This document shows positions 1 to 8,163 of a stretch of DNA of 64,000 nucleotides, piece by piece; positions within the stretch are counted from its first letter, which is position 1, and the number at the start of each line of letters is the position of its first letter. The position numbers were made by a program, and so were the translations under genes. The stretch lies in contig NC_008278.1 of NCBI RefSeq assembly GCF_000058485.1, positions 4,272,962 to 4,336,961 of the forward strand, read 5' to 3'. The notes under the pieces were generated by a model, which did no database searches, was not told the origin of the DNA, and saw only the letters and a list, made by a program, of their open reading frames with translations. This stretch comes from Frankia alni ACN14a. GTDB lineage: Bacteria; Actinomycetota; Actinomycetes; Frankiales; Frankiaceae.

Positions 1-540
1 GGTCCGCTGCGCGCGGCGGTCGTCGTGCACGGCGGCCCGGCGGCCGGCAAGCGGCTGGTCAACCGGGCGGGCCAGGCCTACCCGGTGGAGACCTTCCAGC
101 GGACCATCGACATCTTCCTCGTGGGGACGTTCCGGGTGGTCAGCAAGGTCGCCGGGGCGATGTCGCAGAACGAGCCGCTGGACTCCAACCAGCGCGGCGT
201 CATCATCACCACGGCGAGCATCGCCGGCTTCGAGGGCCAGGTCGGCCAGACCGACTACTCGGCGGCCAAGGGCGGCGTCATCGGGTTCAACCTCACCGCG
301 GCGCGCGACCTCGCCCCCACCGGCATCCGGGTCGTCTGCATCGCCCCGGGCACCTTCTTCACCCCCGCCTACCGGATGGAGGAGGCCGAGGCCCAGGCCA
401 AGTGGGGCCCCGGCGTGCCGAACCCCAAGCGGATGGGCCACGCCGACGAGTACGCCAAGCTCGCCCTGTCGATCGTCGACAACGACTACATCAACGGCGA
501 GACGATCCGCATCGACGGGGCGCAGCGCTTCAACATCTGA
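1..540 (+). CDS. Short-chain dehydrogenase/reductase, 5' end cut off by the window
   Basis: The frame is open from the first base, so the true start and the N-terminal glycine-rich NAD(P) motif lie outside. The visible 179 residues match the second half of a classical SDR: the catalytic Ser sits in TTASIAG, followed by the YSAAKGG motif carrying the catalytic Tyr and Lys. The stretch after it (RDLAPTGIRVVCIAPGTFFTP) is the usual cofactor and substrate loop. The sequence resembles the 3-hydroxyacyl-CoA dehydrogenase type of SDR, which fits the nearby acyl-CoA dehydrogenase, but the substrate is inferred. The stop codon is the first unit of a tandem repeat that fills the gap to the next gene. 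Confidence 0.9.
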   Translation, partial: GPLRAAVVVHGGPAAGKRLVNRAGQAYPVETFQRTIDIFLVGTFRVVSKVAGAMSQNEPLDSNQRGVIITTASIAGFEGQVGQTDYSAAKGGVIGFNLTAARDLAPTGIRVVCIAPGTFFTPAYRMEEAEAQAKWGPGVPNPKRMGHADEYAKLALSIVDNDYINGETIRIDGAQRFNI

Positions 541-627
541 TCCCACCCGGCTGATCCCACTCGGCGGATTCCACCCCAGCTGGTCCCACCCCAGCTGGTC
601 CCGCCCAGCGCCGATCCCACTCAGCGC
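537..627. repeat. Tandem array filling the gap between two convergent genes
   Basis: Six degenerate units of 14 to 16 bases, of the type CTGATCCCACCCGG, run from the stop of the SDR gene to the stop of the hydrolase gene on the other strand. Two consecutive 15-base units at 571-600 are identical. The first two units both carry TGA on the plus strand (538 and 552). Confidence 0.75.
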
Positions 628-1727
628 AGCAGCGCTTCGACGAGGAGGCCGGCCTCGGCCGCGGGTCGCCAGGCGTCGACCTGGCCCGGGCCGGCCTCCT
701 CGCCACCCGCCCCGCCGGTGAGCAGGCCGCGGCGTTCGAGGTGCAGCAGGTGGGCGTAGGTCTCGCCGACCGCCGAGCGGCGCACGATCCCCTGCGACTC
801 GCTCCACGGCCGCGACCAGGTCAGCCGCTCGGCGACCGCCATCGTCGTCGGACCGTCGAGGTCGACGACCGCCTCGACGACCTCGCGCAGCCGCGCCCGG
901 TGATGGGCCTGAAGCTGGCGCACCCGGGCGCCGAGGCCGCGGAAGCGGTACTCGTGGGCGGGCAGCACCTCGTCGACCGGCATGTCCTCGATCGCCGCGA
1001 GCGAACCCAGGTAGTCCCCGAGGGTGTCCGCGCGCACCCGCGGCGACGGGCTGATGTTCGGGCTGATCCGCGGCAGCACGTGATCGCCGGTCAGCAGCAC
1101 GTTGTGCTCCTCGTGGACGAAGCACAGGTGGCCGGGGGTGTGCCCGGGGGTCCACAGCGCCCGCACCGCGACCGCGTCGCCGAGCGGGCGGTCGCCGTCC
1201 TGGAGCAGCACGTCCGGCGGATCGCGCCACTCGGGCGGCTCGTCGCCCTCGGGGAACAGCGCGTCGATCTCCGCGGCCGGCATGCCGCGGCGGCGCAACC
1301 AGATCCGGTCGGCGGTGCGGAACTCGGCGATGCTGGCGAACTGGTGGGAGGCCGCCACCTCCAGTTCGTGGATCATGACGGGGGCGCCGGACTCCCGCCG
1401 GATCCGCCGGGCGAGACCGAAGTGGTCGGCGTGGCCGTGGGTGATCAGCACCGCGCTGACGTCGCCGATCTCGTGGCCGGTGGCGCGCACGCCCGCGACG
1501 AGGCCGTCCCAGGCGTCCTCGCTCGGCCAGCCGGTGTCGACGAGAACAGGCCCGCGCCGGGTTTCCAGCAGGTAGGCCAGCACGTACCGCAACGGGCTCT
1601 GCGGGAACGGGGTCGGCACCGACCACAGGCCCGGTCGGACCTGCTCCACCGGCGGCAGGACCCGGTCCCGCCAGGCCTGCTGCTGCACCTGCCCGGTGAC
1701 GATGAACGCCTGGTCGTCGACCGTCAC
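621..1727 (-). CDS. MBL-fold metallo-hydrolase
   Basis: This 368-residue protein has the metallo-beta-lactamase signature HGHADHFG at about residues 97-104, a second metal ligand region (TPGHTPGHLCF) near 195, and a GDH motif near 215, which together build the dinuclear zinc site. It is a soluble hydrolase of the glyoxalase II/lactonase-like group; the C-terminal 120 residues form a helical extension common in actinobacterial members. The GTG start at 1727 is supported by AGGAGG nine bases upstream. It follows the acyl-CoA dehydrogenase gene on the same strand with a strong hairpin between them, so the two may be separately transcribed. A thioester or lactone substrate is plausible but not shown. 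Confidence 0.85.
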   Translation of the reverse strand: MTVDDQAFIVTGQVQQQAWRDRVLPPVEQVRPGLWSVPTPFPQSPLRYVLAYLLETRRGPVLVDTGWPSEDAWDGLVAGVRATGHEIGDVSAVLITHGHADHFGLARRIRRESGAPVMIHELEVAASHQFASIAEFRTADRIWLRRRGMPAAEIDALFPEGDEPPEWRDPPDVLLQDGDRPLGDAVAVRALWTPGHTPGHLCFVHEEHNVLLTGDHVLPRISPNISPSPRVRADTLGDYLGSLAAIEDMPVDEVLPAHEYRFRGLGARVRQLQAHHRARLREVVEAVVDLDGPTTMAVAERLTWSRPWSESQGIVRRSAVGETYAHLLHLERRGLLTGGAGGEEAGPGQVDAWRPAAEAGLLVEALLR

Positions 1728-1769
1728 GCTGGCGCCTCCTAGCGCTGGGATGCCGTCGGGCCCGGCCGC

Positions 1770-1809
1770 GCGCCGACGACCGTCGCGTGCCCGCGACGGT
1801 CGTCGGCGC
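1770..1809 (-). terminator. Perfect 18-bp hairpin, likely terminator of the acyl-CoA dehydrogenase gene
   Basis: The arms 1770-1787 and 1792-1809 are exact reverse complements around a four-base loop. There is no T run, as is common for actinobacterial terminators. It lies 93 bases beyond the stop at 1902 and 43 bases before the hydrolase start. Confidence 0.6.
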
Positions 1810-1901
1810 CGGCGGACGACGGCGGCGGGAAGGGATGGTGCGGCGGCAAGGGACGGCGCCAGGAAGGGACTGCGCCGGCGGGTAGGGACGGGCGGCGGGC
1901 C

Positions 1902-4061
1902 TCAGCGCATGTTGGGTTCCCGGGGCAGGCCCAGGATCCGCTCGGCGATGACGTTGCGGCCGACCTCGGAGGTGCCGCCGGCGATGGTGAGCGCCCGGGC
2001 GAACAGGTAGCGGTAAGCGAGGTCGGCCTCCGCTCCGGTCACCCCGGTGGCGCCGGCGATGGTCATGCCGAGCTCGGTGACGTGCTGGGCGTGCTCGGCG
2101 GACAGCAGCTTGCTGACGTTGCCCTCGGGCGACGGCTCGCTGCCGGCGACCGCACGCTCGACCTGGCGCAGGTTGATCAGCCCCATGGCGGCCTCGACGG
2201 CGACGAGCCGGCCGACGCGGCGGGCGAGCTCGACGTCCCCGGCGGCGTAGCGGGCGTGCAGGTCGACGAGGCCGACGGCGGTGCGGCCCTCGTCCGCACC
2301 GCTGCCGGCGCCGATCGTCACCCGCTCGTTGCCCAGCGTCGCGCGGGCCACGAGCCAGCCGGCGTTGACCTCCCCGACGACGTCGGCGTCGGGCACGAAG
2401 ACGTCGTCGAAGAAGACCTCGTTGAACAGCGCGTCGCCGGTGATCTCGCGCAGCGGCCGGACCTCGACGCCGGGCGCGGTCAGGTCGACCGCGACCGCCG
2501 TGATGCCCTTGTGCTTGGGGGCCGTCGGGTCGGTGCGGACGGTGGCCAGGCCGCGGTTGCAGTTCTGCGCGTCCGACGTCCAGACCTTCTGCCCGTTGAT
2601 CTTCCAGCCGCCCTCGACCCGCTCGGCGCGGGCCTGCACGGCGGCGGCGTCGGAGCCGGCGTTCGGCTCGCTGAACAGCTGGCACCAGCGCAGCTCGCCG
2701 CGCAGGCTCGGCAGCACCCAGCGCTCGATCTGCTCGGGCGAACCCTTCTGGGTCAGCGTGAGCAGCACCCAGCCACCGATGCCGAGGTTGGGCACCTCGA
2801 CGCCGGTGAACTCCTCCTCGATGACGAGCTGTTCGGCGGCGCTCGCCTCGCGGCCCCACGGCTTCGTCCAGTGCGGCACCAGGTAGCCGCTCTGGACGAG
2901 CAGCTCGCGGCGTTCGCCCTCGGCGGCGGCGTGGTAGCGCTCCAGGAACTCCCGGGCCTCGCGCCGGTACTGCTCGGCCTCGGGCGGCAGCTCCACGGCC
3001 AGCGCGCGGCGGGCGCCGTCGCGGGTCAGCGCGTAGACGTCGTCCTCGGCGCCCTCGACCGGGCCGGCGAGCGCGGCCAGCGTCGCCGCGCGCCGCAGGT
3101 ACAGGTGGGCGTCGTGCTCCCAGGTGAAGCCGATGCCGCCGTGGATCTGGATGTTCATCCGGGCGTTGTGCTGGTAGGACGACAGCGCCACCGCGGCGGC
3201 GACGGCCGCGGCGAGCTCGGCCTCCGCGCCGCCGGCGGCGACCCGGGCGGCGTCCCAGGTGGCGGCGGTGGCGAGCTCGGTGGCGACGAGCATGTTGGCC
3301 AGGTGGTGCTTGACGGCCTGGAAGCCACCGATGATGCGGCCGAACTGCTCGCGGACCTTGGCGTAGTCCAGCGCCATGTCCAGGGTGGCCCGGGCGCCGC
3401 CGACCGCCTCGGCGGCGGCGACGACCCGCAGGATGCGCACGGCCGCGGCCCGCCCGCCGCGCAGCAGGCCGGCCGGGTGCGCCGCGACGGCGGACAGGCC
3501 GAGGCCGGCCAGCCCGAGCGACGGGTCGAGCGCGCTCGTCGGGCGCAGCGTCAGACCCGCGGCGTCGGCGGCGACCACCGCGAGATCGTCGCCCACCGGC
3601 ACCAGGTGGATGCCGGCCCAGACCGCGCCGAGCGCCGCCGGCGCCTCGCCGTGCAGCGCGCCCGCCGCGTCCGCGGTGACCGCGCCGATCGGGGAGAACG
3701 AGGCGATGACCGAACCGTCGGCGAGCCCGGGGAGCAGCTCCGCCTGCTGCTGCGGCGAGCCGACGGCGGCCACGACGGCGGAGGCCACGACCGTGGGCAG
3801 CAGCGGACCGGCGGCGGCACGGCCACCCAGACCCTCGGCGATGATCGCGAGCTCGGCGAGGCCGAACCCGGAGCCGCCGTGCTCCTCGGGCAGGTGCAGG
3901 CCGAGCCAGCCGAGGTCGGCGATCTGCTTCCACTGCGGGCCGACGGCGCCGGGACCGCCGTCGAGCGCCCGCCGGGCCGCCGCGCGCAGATCGTTCGCGT
4001 CGGCGAAGGTGCGGACCACCTCGGCGAGGGCCTTGTGGTCGTCGCTGATCGCCAGGGCCAT
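1902..4061 (-). CDS. Two-domain acyl-CoA dehydrogenase
   Basis: The protein has 719 residues, about twice a normal acyl-CoA dehydrogenase, because two such domains are fused. The first half (about 1-370) ends with a substrate/FAD block containing GGFQAVKHHLANM and QIHGGIGFTWEHD. The second half carries the FAD-binding CQLFSEPNAGSD motif and ends with AGGTSEVGRNVIAERILG, the region of the catalytic Glu. This layout matches fused actinobacterial FadE enzymes such as FadE34 of mycobacteria, which act on steroid side-chain CoA esters; that substrate is only a suggestion. The ATG at 4061 is preceded by GGAGGGAGACACG. A TetR gene upstream on the same strand may control it. Confidence 0.88.
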   Translation of the reverse strand: MALAISDDHKALAEVVRTFADANDLRAAARRALDGGPGAVGPQWKQIADLGWLGLHLPEEHGGSGFGLAELAIIAEGLGGRAAAGPLLPTVVASAVVAAVGSPQQQAELLPGLADGSVIASFSPIGAVTADAAGALHGEAPAALGAVWAGIHLVPVGDDLAVVAADAAGLTLRPTSALDPSLGLAGLGLSAVAAHPAGLLRGGRAAAVRILRVVAAAEAVGGARATLDMALDYAKVREQFGRIIGGFQAVKHHLANMLVATELATAATWDAARVAAGGAEAELAAAVAAAVALSSYQHNARMNIQIHGGIGFTWEHDAHLYLRRAATLAALAGPVEGAEDDVYALTRDGARRALAVELPPEAEQYRREAREFLERYHAAAEGERRELLVQSGYLVPHWTKPWGREASAAEQLVIEEEFTGVEVPNLGIGGWVLLTLTQKGSPEQIERWVLPSLRGELRWCQLFSEPNAGSDAAAVQARAERVEGGWKINGQKVWTSDAQNCNRGLATVRTDPTAPKHKGITAVAVDLTAPGVEVRPLREITGDALFNEVFFDDVFVPDADVVGEVNAGWLVARATLGNERVTIGAGSGADEGRTAVGLVDLHARYAAGDVELARRVGRLVAVEAAMGLINLRQVERAVAGSEPSPEGNVSKLLSAEHAQHVTELGMTIAGATGVTGAEADLAYRYLFARALTIAGGTSEVGRNVIAERILGLPREPNMR

Positions 4062-4397
4062 CGTGTCTCCCTCCAGCGGGCTTTCGTCACCACACCGCCG
4101 AGCGGCGCGGCCGGCCCACCGACCATGATTTGTAAACCTAACCGTAAGCCTTTCGAACAGGCTCCGTCCACGGATCCCGATCGGATCCCGACGCACCGGC
4201 CATCCGCAGGGAGCCGACTCGACCTGGGCGGCCGGATGCGGGCACCCGGATCGACACCAGGCACGCTAACCGTGAGCCATGCCGCGAGTCGATCGATACC
4301 GGCCGATGGCCACCTCGGGACCAGCCACGGGACCAGTAGGCGGATCAGTCCGGGCTTGATCCGGCCGGCCCGGCTCCGGCCAGGGCTCGGGCTCGGG
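4062..4397. other. Intergenic region between TetR gene and acyl-CoA dehydrogenase, with repeated 13-mer
   Basis: This gap is less GC-rich than its surroundings near 4125-4160. CTAACCGTAAGCC at 4138-4150 recurs as CTAACCGTGAGCC at 4266-4278 with one mismatch. The copies could be operator sites for the TetR protein encoded upstream, since both lie in the leader of the dehydrogenase gene. No reading frame here looks coding. Confidence 0.35.
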
Positions 4398-5171
4398 TCA
4401 GGCGACCTCGCGGTCGTGCGCCTCCTGGGGCAGCAGGCTCCGCAGACCAAGAATGATGTTGGTGATGCCGAACGCGAACTCCCCCGGCGGGCCGGCGACC
4501 GGCCCCGACGGTTCCGGCTCCGACGCCAACGCCGCTGCCGATACCCGGGCCGTCGCCGCCGTCGCCGCAGTCGCCGCCGTCCGCGTCGCCGCGGGAGGCG
4601 CCGCGGCCGCGGTGACGGCCGGGCGCCGGGCGGAGGCGGGCGGGGCCTCGGCCGGCTGCTCGGTGAGGAGGAACCCGCGGGTGTAGGCGGCCAGCGTGAT
4701 GAAGGCGTGCCAGGCCAGCGACGGGGGGAAGCCGGCCTCGCGCAGCCCGTCGAGCAGCTCCGCGGCCCGGGGCCACGCCGCGACCGCGTCCTGGCGGGTG
4801 GCGCCGCCGATGCGCCGGACGATCAGATCGCACGTCAGGTCGTCGGCGGCGAGCGCGGCATAGCAGTCGTCGAAAAACCCGCGGAGCATGTCCTCCCAGC
4901 CGCCGGCGCGCAGCGGTGGCATGCTCTCGTAAAAGGCGGCGAGCGCCTCCTCGGTCATCGCGTCAAGAAGGTCGCGCTTGCTCTTGTAGTACCAGTAGAT
5001 GCTGGTGACGCCGACGTCGAGGAATGCCGCGAGCCGCGGCATGCTGAGCTGGTCGACAGGCGTGTCCCGGCAGAATTCGAAGGCCCCCGAAAGAATCCCC
5101 GCGGCGTTGATCGACCCCCGCGCACGCCGCGATCGAGACCGCTTGGCGTTCGTGTTCGCAGTGGGGGGCAC
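4398..5171 (-). CDS. TetR family transcriptional regulator
   Basis: The 257-residue product has an N-terminal TetR helix-turn-helix (about residues 18-65, with LAAFLDVGVTSIYWYYKSKRDLLDAM as the recognition part) and a C-terminal ligand domain. An Ala-rich run of roughly 45 residues (PPASARRPAVTAAAAP and following) interrupts the C-terminal half and is encoded by GCC-rich short repeats. I chose the GTG at 5171 because CGGAGG lies six bases before it; an ATG five codons upstream overlaps that ribosome site. It precedes the acyl-CoA dehydrogenase gene on the same strand and probably regulates it or itself. Confidence 0.85.
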   Translation of the reverse strand: MPPTANTNAKRSRSRRARGSINAAGILSGAFEFCRDTPVDQLSMPRLAAFLDVGVTSIYWYYKSKRDLLDAMTEEALAAFYESMPPLRAGGWEDMLRGFFDDCYAALAADDLTCDLIVRRIGGATRQDAVAAWPRAAELLDGLREAGFPPSLAWHAFITLAAYTRGFLLTEQPAEAPPASARRPAVTAAAAPPAATRTAATAATAATARVSAAALASEPEPSGPVAGPPGEFAFGITNIILGLRSLLPQEAHDREVA

Positions 5172-5806
5172 GCGCTGCCTCCGCATCGTCGGGACCAGAC
5201 TGACGCAGCCCTGCCCGCCAGGACCACCCCGACTAGCCTACCGGATGGTTCACCGGATGGCCTTGAGACATCCGCCGCACCCTGCGGACGCAGGCCTTGT
5301 CCGCGGAGTCACCGCCCGCCTCGGGGCCACCCGAGGAGCCGCCCCACACCCCCCACGGCCCGCCCGAAGAGCCGCCCCGCCGGCCCCGCCCCACGGGCCA
5401 CCACGCGACCCGCCGTACCCGGTCTGCCGGCCGCCACGGGCCCGGCGGCGATGCGCATCCAAGGGTCGCCTCCATTCTGGCCGACCATTCTCGACGACCG
5501 TCGCCGCGCGGGCCGGGCGAGACCCTGCCCACAGCGGGCCACCGGTTCCCACCGGGTCACTGCGCACCAATGCCATCCGCAGAACGGCGGCCGCCATCCG
5601 TGAACGGCAACCCGGTACCGGAACTGCGAACCCGCCGCGCAACCGCGACCCTGGCTCGGACGTTCTCCGAAACGCCAGAGCCGATGGGTATACCCTTTTG
5701 CGCGAGATGGATCGGGCACGGCCGAGGTTATGGCACCCATGCCGCGCATCGCGGCCGGAATGGGCGCACAGCCGGGCTCGGTGATCGGGGCTGGGAGGGG
5801 ACGGCG
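5172..5806. other. Long divergent intergenic region
   Basis: The region lies between the TetR and metallophosphoesterase genes. Open frames here are long only because of the GC bias and show no recognisable protein. GGGTATACCC at 5686-5695 is a perfect 10-base palindrome in a locally AT-richer patch about 110 bases before the phosphoesterase start and may be part of its promoter. Confidence 0.4.
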
Positions 5807-6397
5807 ATGAAGCTCGGGATCGTGTCCGACGTGCACTGCGAGGCGGCGCTGCTCGAGACCGCCGCGCGGGAGATGGTCGAGGCGGGCGCCGAGGAGATCC
5901 TCCTGGCCGGCGACGCGCACTTCGAGTACCGATTTTCGAACGAGGTCACCGAGGTCATCCGCGCCTTCGACATGCGCTACATCTCGGGCAACCACGAGTG
6001 GCGCCTGATGGGCCCGACCGGGCAGCGGGCCCGGGAGGCGCCGCACGTCCGCGCCGCGAACCGCGACTTCGTCGAGGCCATCCCGACCACCATCGACACC
6101 GTCGTCGACGGGCGATCCCTGCGTATGATCCACGGCTGCCCGTGGCCGCCCTACGACCGCTACCTCAATCCGGCCGACCCGGACTACGCCCGCTGCGGCG
6201 ACCTCGGCGTGGACATCCTCGTCCTGGGCCACACCCATCTGCCGCACCTCCAGCGCGTCGGGGGGACTCTCGTGATCAACCCCGGCTCCCTGGCGTTCTC
6301 CCAGGATCCCGGCGGCTTCGACCTCATGACCTACGCCCTGCTCGACGCCAGCACCGACGAGGTCACGCTCGTCCGCCGCCCCAAACCGACCTCCTAG
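5807..6397 (+). CDS. Metallophosphoesterase, YfcE/MJ0936-like
   Basis: This is a 196-residue calcineurin-like phosphoesterase. The metal-binding blocks appear in order: SDVHCE (residues 6-11), AGDAHFEY, SGNHEW and, near the C-terminus, LGHTHLPHLQRVGGTLVINPGS, where the two His and the following NPGS are typical of the small YfcE type. Family members hydrolyse phosphodiesters or phosphomonoesters in the cytoplasm; the substrate is unknown. In GD-H the usual Asp is followed by AH rather than VH, a mild variation. The ATG at 5807 has GGAGGGG eight bases upstream. No operon partner is obvious. Confidence 0.88.
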   Translation: MKLGIVSDVHCEAALLETAAREMVEAGAEEILLAGDAHFEYRFSNEVTEVIRAFDMRYISGNHEWRLMGPTGQRAREAPHVRAANRDFVEAIPTTIDTVVDGRSLRMIHGCPWPPYDRYLNPADPDYARCGDLGVDILVLGHTHLPHLQRVGGTLVINPGSLAFSQDPGGFDLMTYALLDASTDEVTLVRRPKPTS

Positions 6398-6948
6398 ATC
6401 GCGCCTCTACCTCCCGCATCTGCAACTCGCCCACCTCCACCTGGCGCAGACCTGCTCCTGCAGTTTCGGAGAGTGATGGGGCTTGCTGCCCCCGGCCCGC
6501 GTCGGGGCCCGTTGGTGTGCCGTATATCTTGGCCAAACTAAGGACAGATTCCGAAGTAGCGGCATATCTTCACGCCTGAGTCCGCATCCGCGGAGCTCGG
6601 TGCAACGGAGCACGTCCTGTTCACGCAGGGAAGTCGGTCACTTCCCGTGCATGAGGTTTCGCTCGCCCCTTCCGGGCAGCTCGGGTCGGCGCGCGGTCAC
6701 GCGCCGTGCCCGGGCCGACGGCGTTCAGGCGGTCCCAGGCCAGGACCAGCCCGCTGCGCCGTCGCCGCCCCGGGTGAGCCCGACGGCCGAGCTCCGGAGG
6801 CGGCGCGCGCGGAATGCGGTCCTGGGACAGCCGCACTCCGCCGCCACGCAGACCGCGGTCGCGAATCCCCGCACGACCCGAAACACCGGGCGCCCGCGCC
6901 CATCCGCGCCCTCCCTGTCGGACAACTGTTATGGGGACCACCGAACAC
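6398..6948. other. Intergenic region upstream of the siderophore-binding lipoprotein
   Basis: No credible gene was found in this 550-base stretch. An AT-richer segment at about 6515-6585 (around GTATATCTTGGCC and GGCATATCTTCACG) could hold a promoter. I saw no clear iron box. Confidence 0.35.
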
Positions 6949-8070
6949 ATGTCAGCAACACACCCGTCACCCAGACACCCGTTCGCCGCCCTGCTCGCGG
7001 CCCTGGTCGCGGCCCTGATCGCGCTGGTCACGCTCACCGCCTGCGGCAGCGACTCCGACGGCGGCTCCGGCAAGCCCGCGGCGGCGGCGACGCCGGCCAC
7101 GCCGACGACCCACGAGGTCGTCGACATGGGCGGCCGGCGCGTCACCGTGCCGACGCACCCGGAGCGGATCGTCACCAACTACCCGGCGGTCACCCAGATC
7201 ATCTTCATGCTCGGCGGGATCGAACGGGTTGCCGGCGTGCCGCTGAGCAACCTCACGACGCTGCCGCTGTTCAAGAAGATCTACCCGCCGCTCGCCCAGA
7301 AGAAGGCGGTGTTCGGCGCCGACACCACCACCGTCAACACCGAGACCCTGCTCGCCCAGAAGCCGGACCTGGTGGTGCTGACCTCCGGCAACGCGGCGCT
7401 CGTGAAGAAGATCACCGATCTCGGTGTGCCCGTGGTCCAGATCGCCTCGTTCCCGAACTACTCCAAGCTCAACGACGGCGTGACGTTCCTCGCCGACGTG
7501 CTCGGCGGCGACGCTCCCAAGAAGGCCCAGCAGTACGTCGAGTACGTCGACGGCAACGTCGCCCAGATCAACAAGGGCCTCGCTGGCCTGCCGGCGACCG
7601 ACCGGCCGAAGCTCTACTACACCGCCAACAACCCGCTGAACACCGAGGGCGGCGGCTCGATCATCGACAACTGGTCGACGCTCGCCGGAGGGACGAACGT
7701 CGCCACCGTCAACGGCGTCACGGGCACCATGAAGGACGTCTCGGTCGAATCGATCGTCCAGTGGGACCCGGAGTACGTCTTCTGCCGTGACGCCTCGTCC
7801 TGCACGAAGATCGAGCAGGATCCGCGCTGGTCGTCGGTCGCCGCGGTGCGCGACAAGCACCTGATCGTCAACCCGCGGGGCGTGTTCGTCTGGGCCGCAC
7901 GCAGCGCCGAGGAGGCCCTGCAACCGATCTTCGTCGCCAAGACCCTGCACCCCGCGCAGTTCGCCGACGTCAGCATCGAGCAGGAGATCAAGGAGTTCTA
8001 CCAGACCTTCTACTCCTACGACCTGACCGACGCCGAGGTGTCCGGCATCCTCCACCCGACGACCCCCTGA
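6949..8070 (+). CDS. Iron-siderophore/corrinoid ABC transporter substrate-binding lipoprotein
   Basis: The 373-residue protein begins with a lipoprotein signal peptide: a hydrophobic segment (AALLAALVAALIALV) ending in the lipobox LTAC. It is followed by a Ser/Gly/Pro linker and a periplasmic-binding fold of the FecB/BtuF type, with the characteristic TVPTHPERIVTNYPAV start and IVQWDPEYVF in the second lobe. It should capture ferric siderophore, haem or corrinoid outside the membrane. No permease or ATPase gene is adjacent, so it is an orphan component here. The ATG at 6949 has GGGGA about 12 bases upstream; an in-frame ATG at 6931 lacks a ribosome site. Confidence 0.85.
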   Translation: MSATHPSPRHPFAALLAALVAALIALVTLTACGSDSDGGSGKPAAAATPATPTTHEVVDMGGRRVTVPTHPERIVTNYPAVTQIIFMLGGIERVAGVPLSNLTTLPLFKKIYPPLAQKKAVFGADTTTVNTETLLAQKPDLVVLTSGNAALVKKITDLGVPVVQIASFPNYSKLNDGVTFLADVLGGDAPKKAQQYVEYVDGNVAQINKGLAGLPATDRPKLYYTANNPLNTEGGGSIIDNWSTLAGGTNVATVNGVTGTMKDVSVESIVQWDPEYVFCRDASSCTKIEQDPRWSSVAAVRDKHLIVNPRGVFVWAARSAEEALQPIFVAKTLHPAQFADVSIEQEIKEFYQTFYSYDLTDAEVSGILHPTTP

Positions 8071-8106
8071 CGCGCGTCGATCCATCGACCGGCTGACCCG
8101 CCGAGG

Positions 8107-8145
8107 CACTGGTTCGTGACCATCCGCTAAGGTCACGAACCGGTG
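8107..8145. terminator. 15-bp hairpin between lipoprotein and Excalibur genes
   Basis: CACTGGTTCGTGACC (8107-8121) pairs with 8131-8145 apart from one G-U pair around a nine-base loop. It starts 37 bases after the lipoprotein stop, so terminator is the simplest reading. It also ends just before the next ribosome site, so a leader role is possible. Confidence 0.55.
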
Positions 8146-8163
8146 TCTTCGGGGGGAGCACGG

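Noticed and set aside
2082..5603. Plus-strand open frame of 1173 codons
   Set aside because: It is antisense to the acyl-CoA dehydrogenase and TetR genes, has Arg/Gly/Ala-rich composition and no recognised domain; it is open only because of the GC bias.
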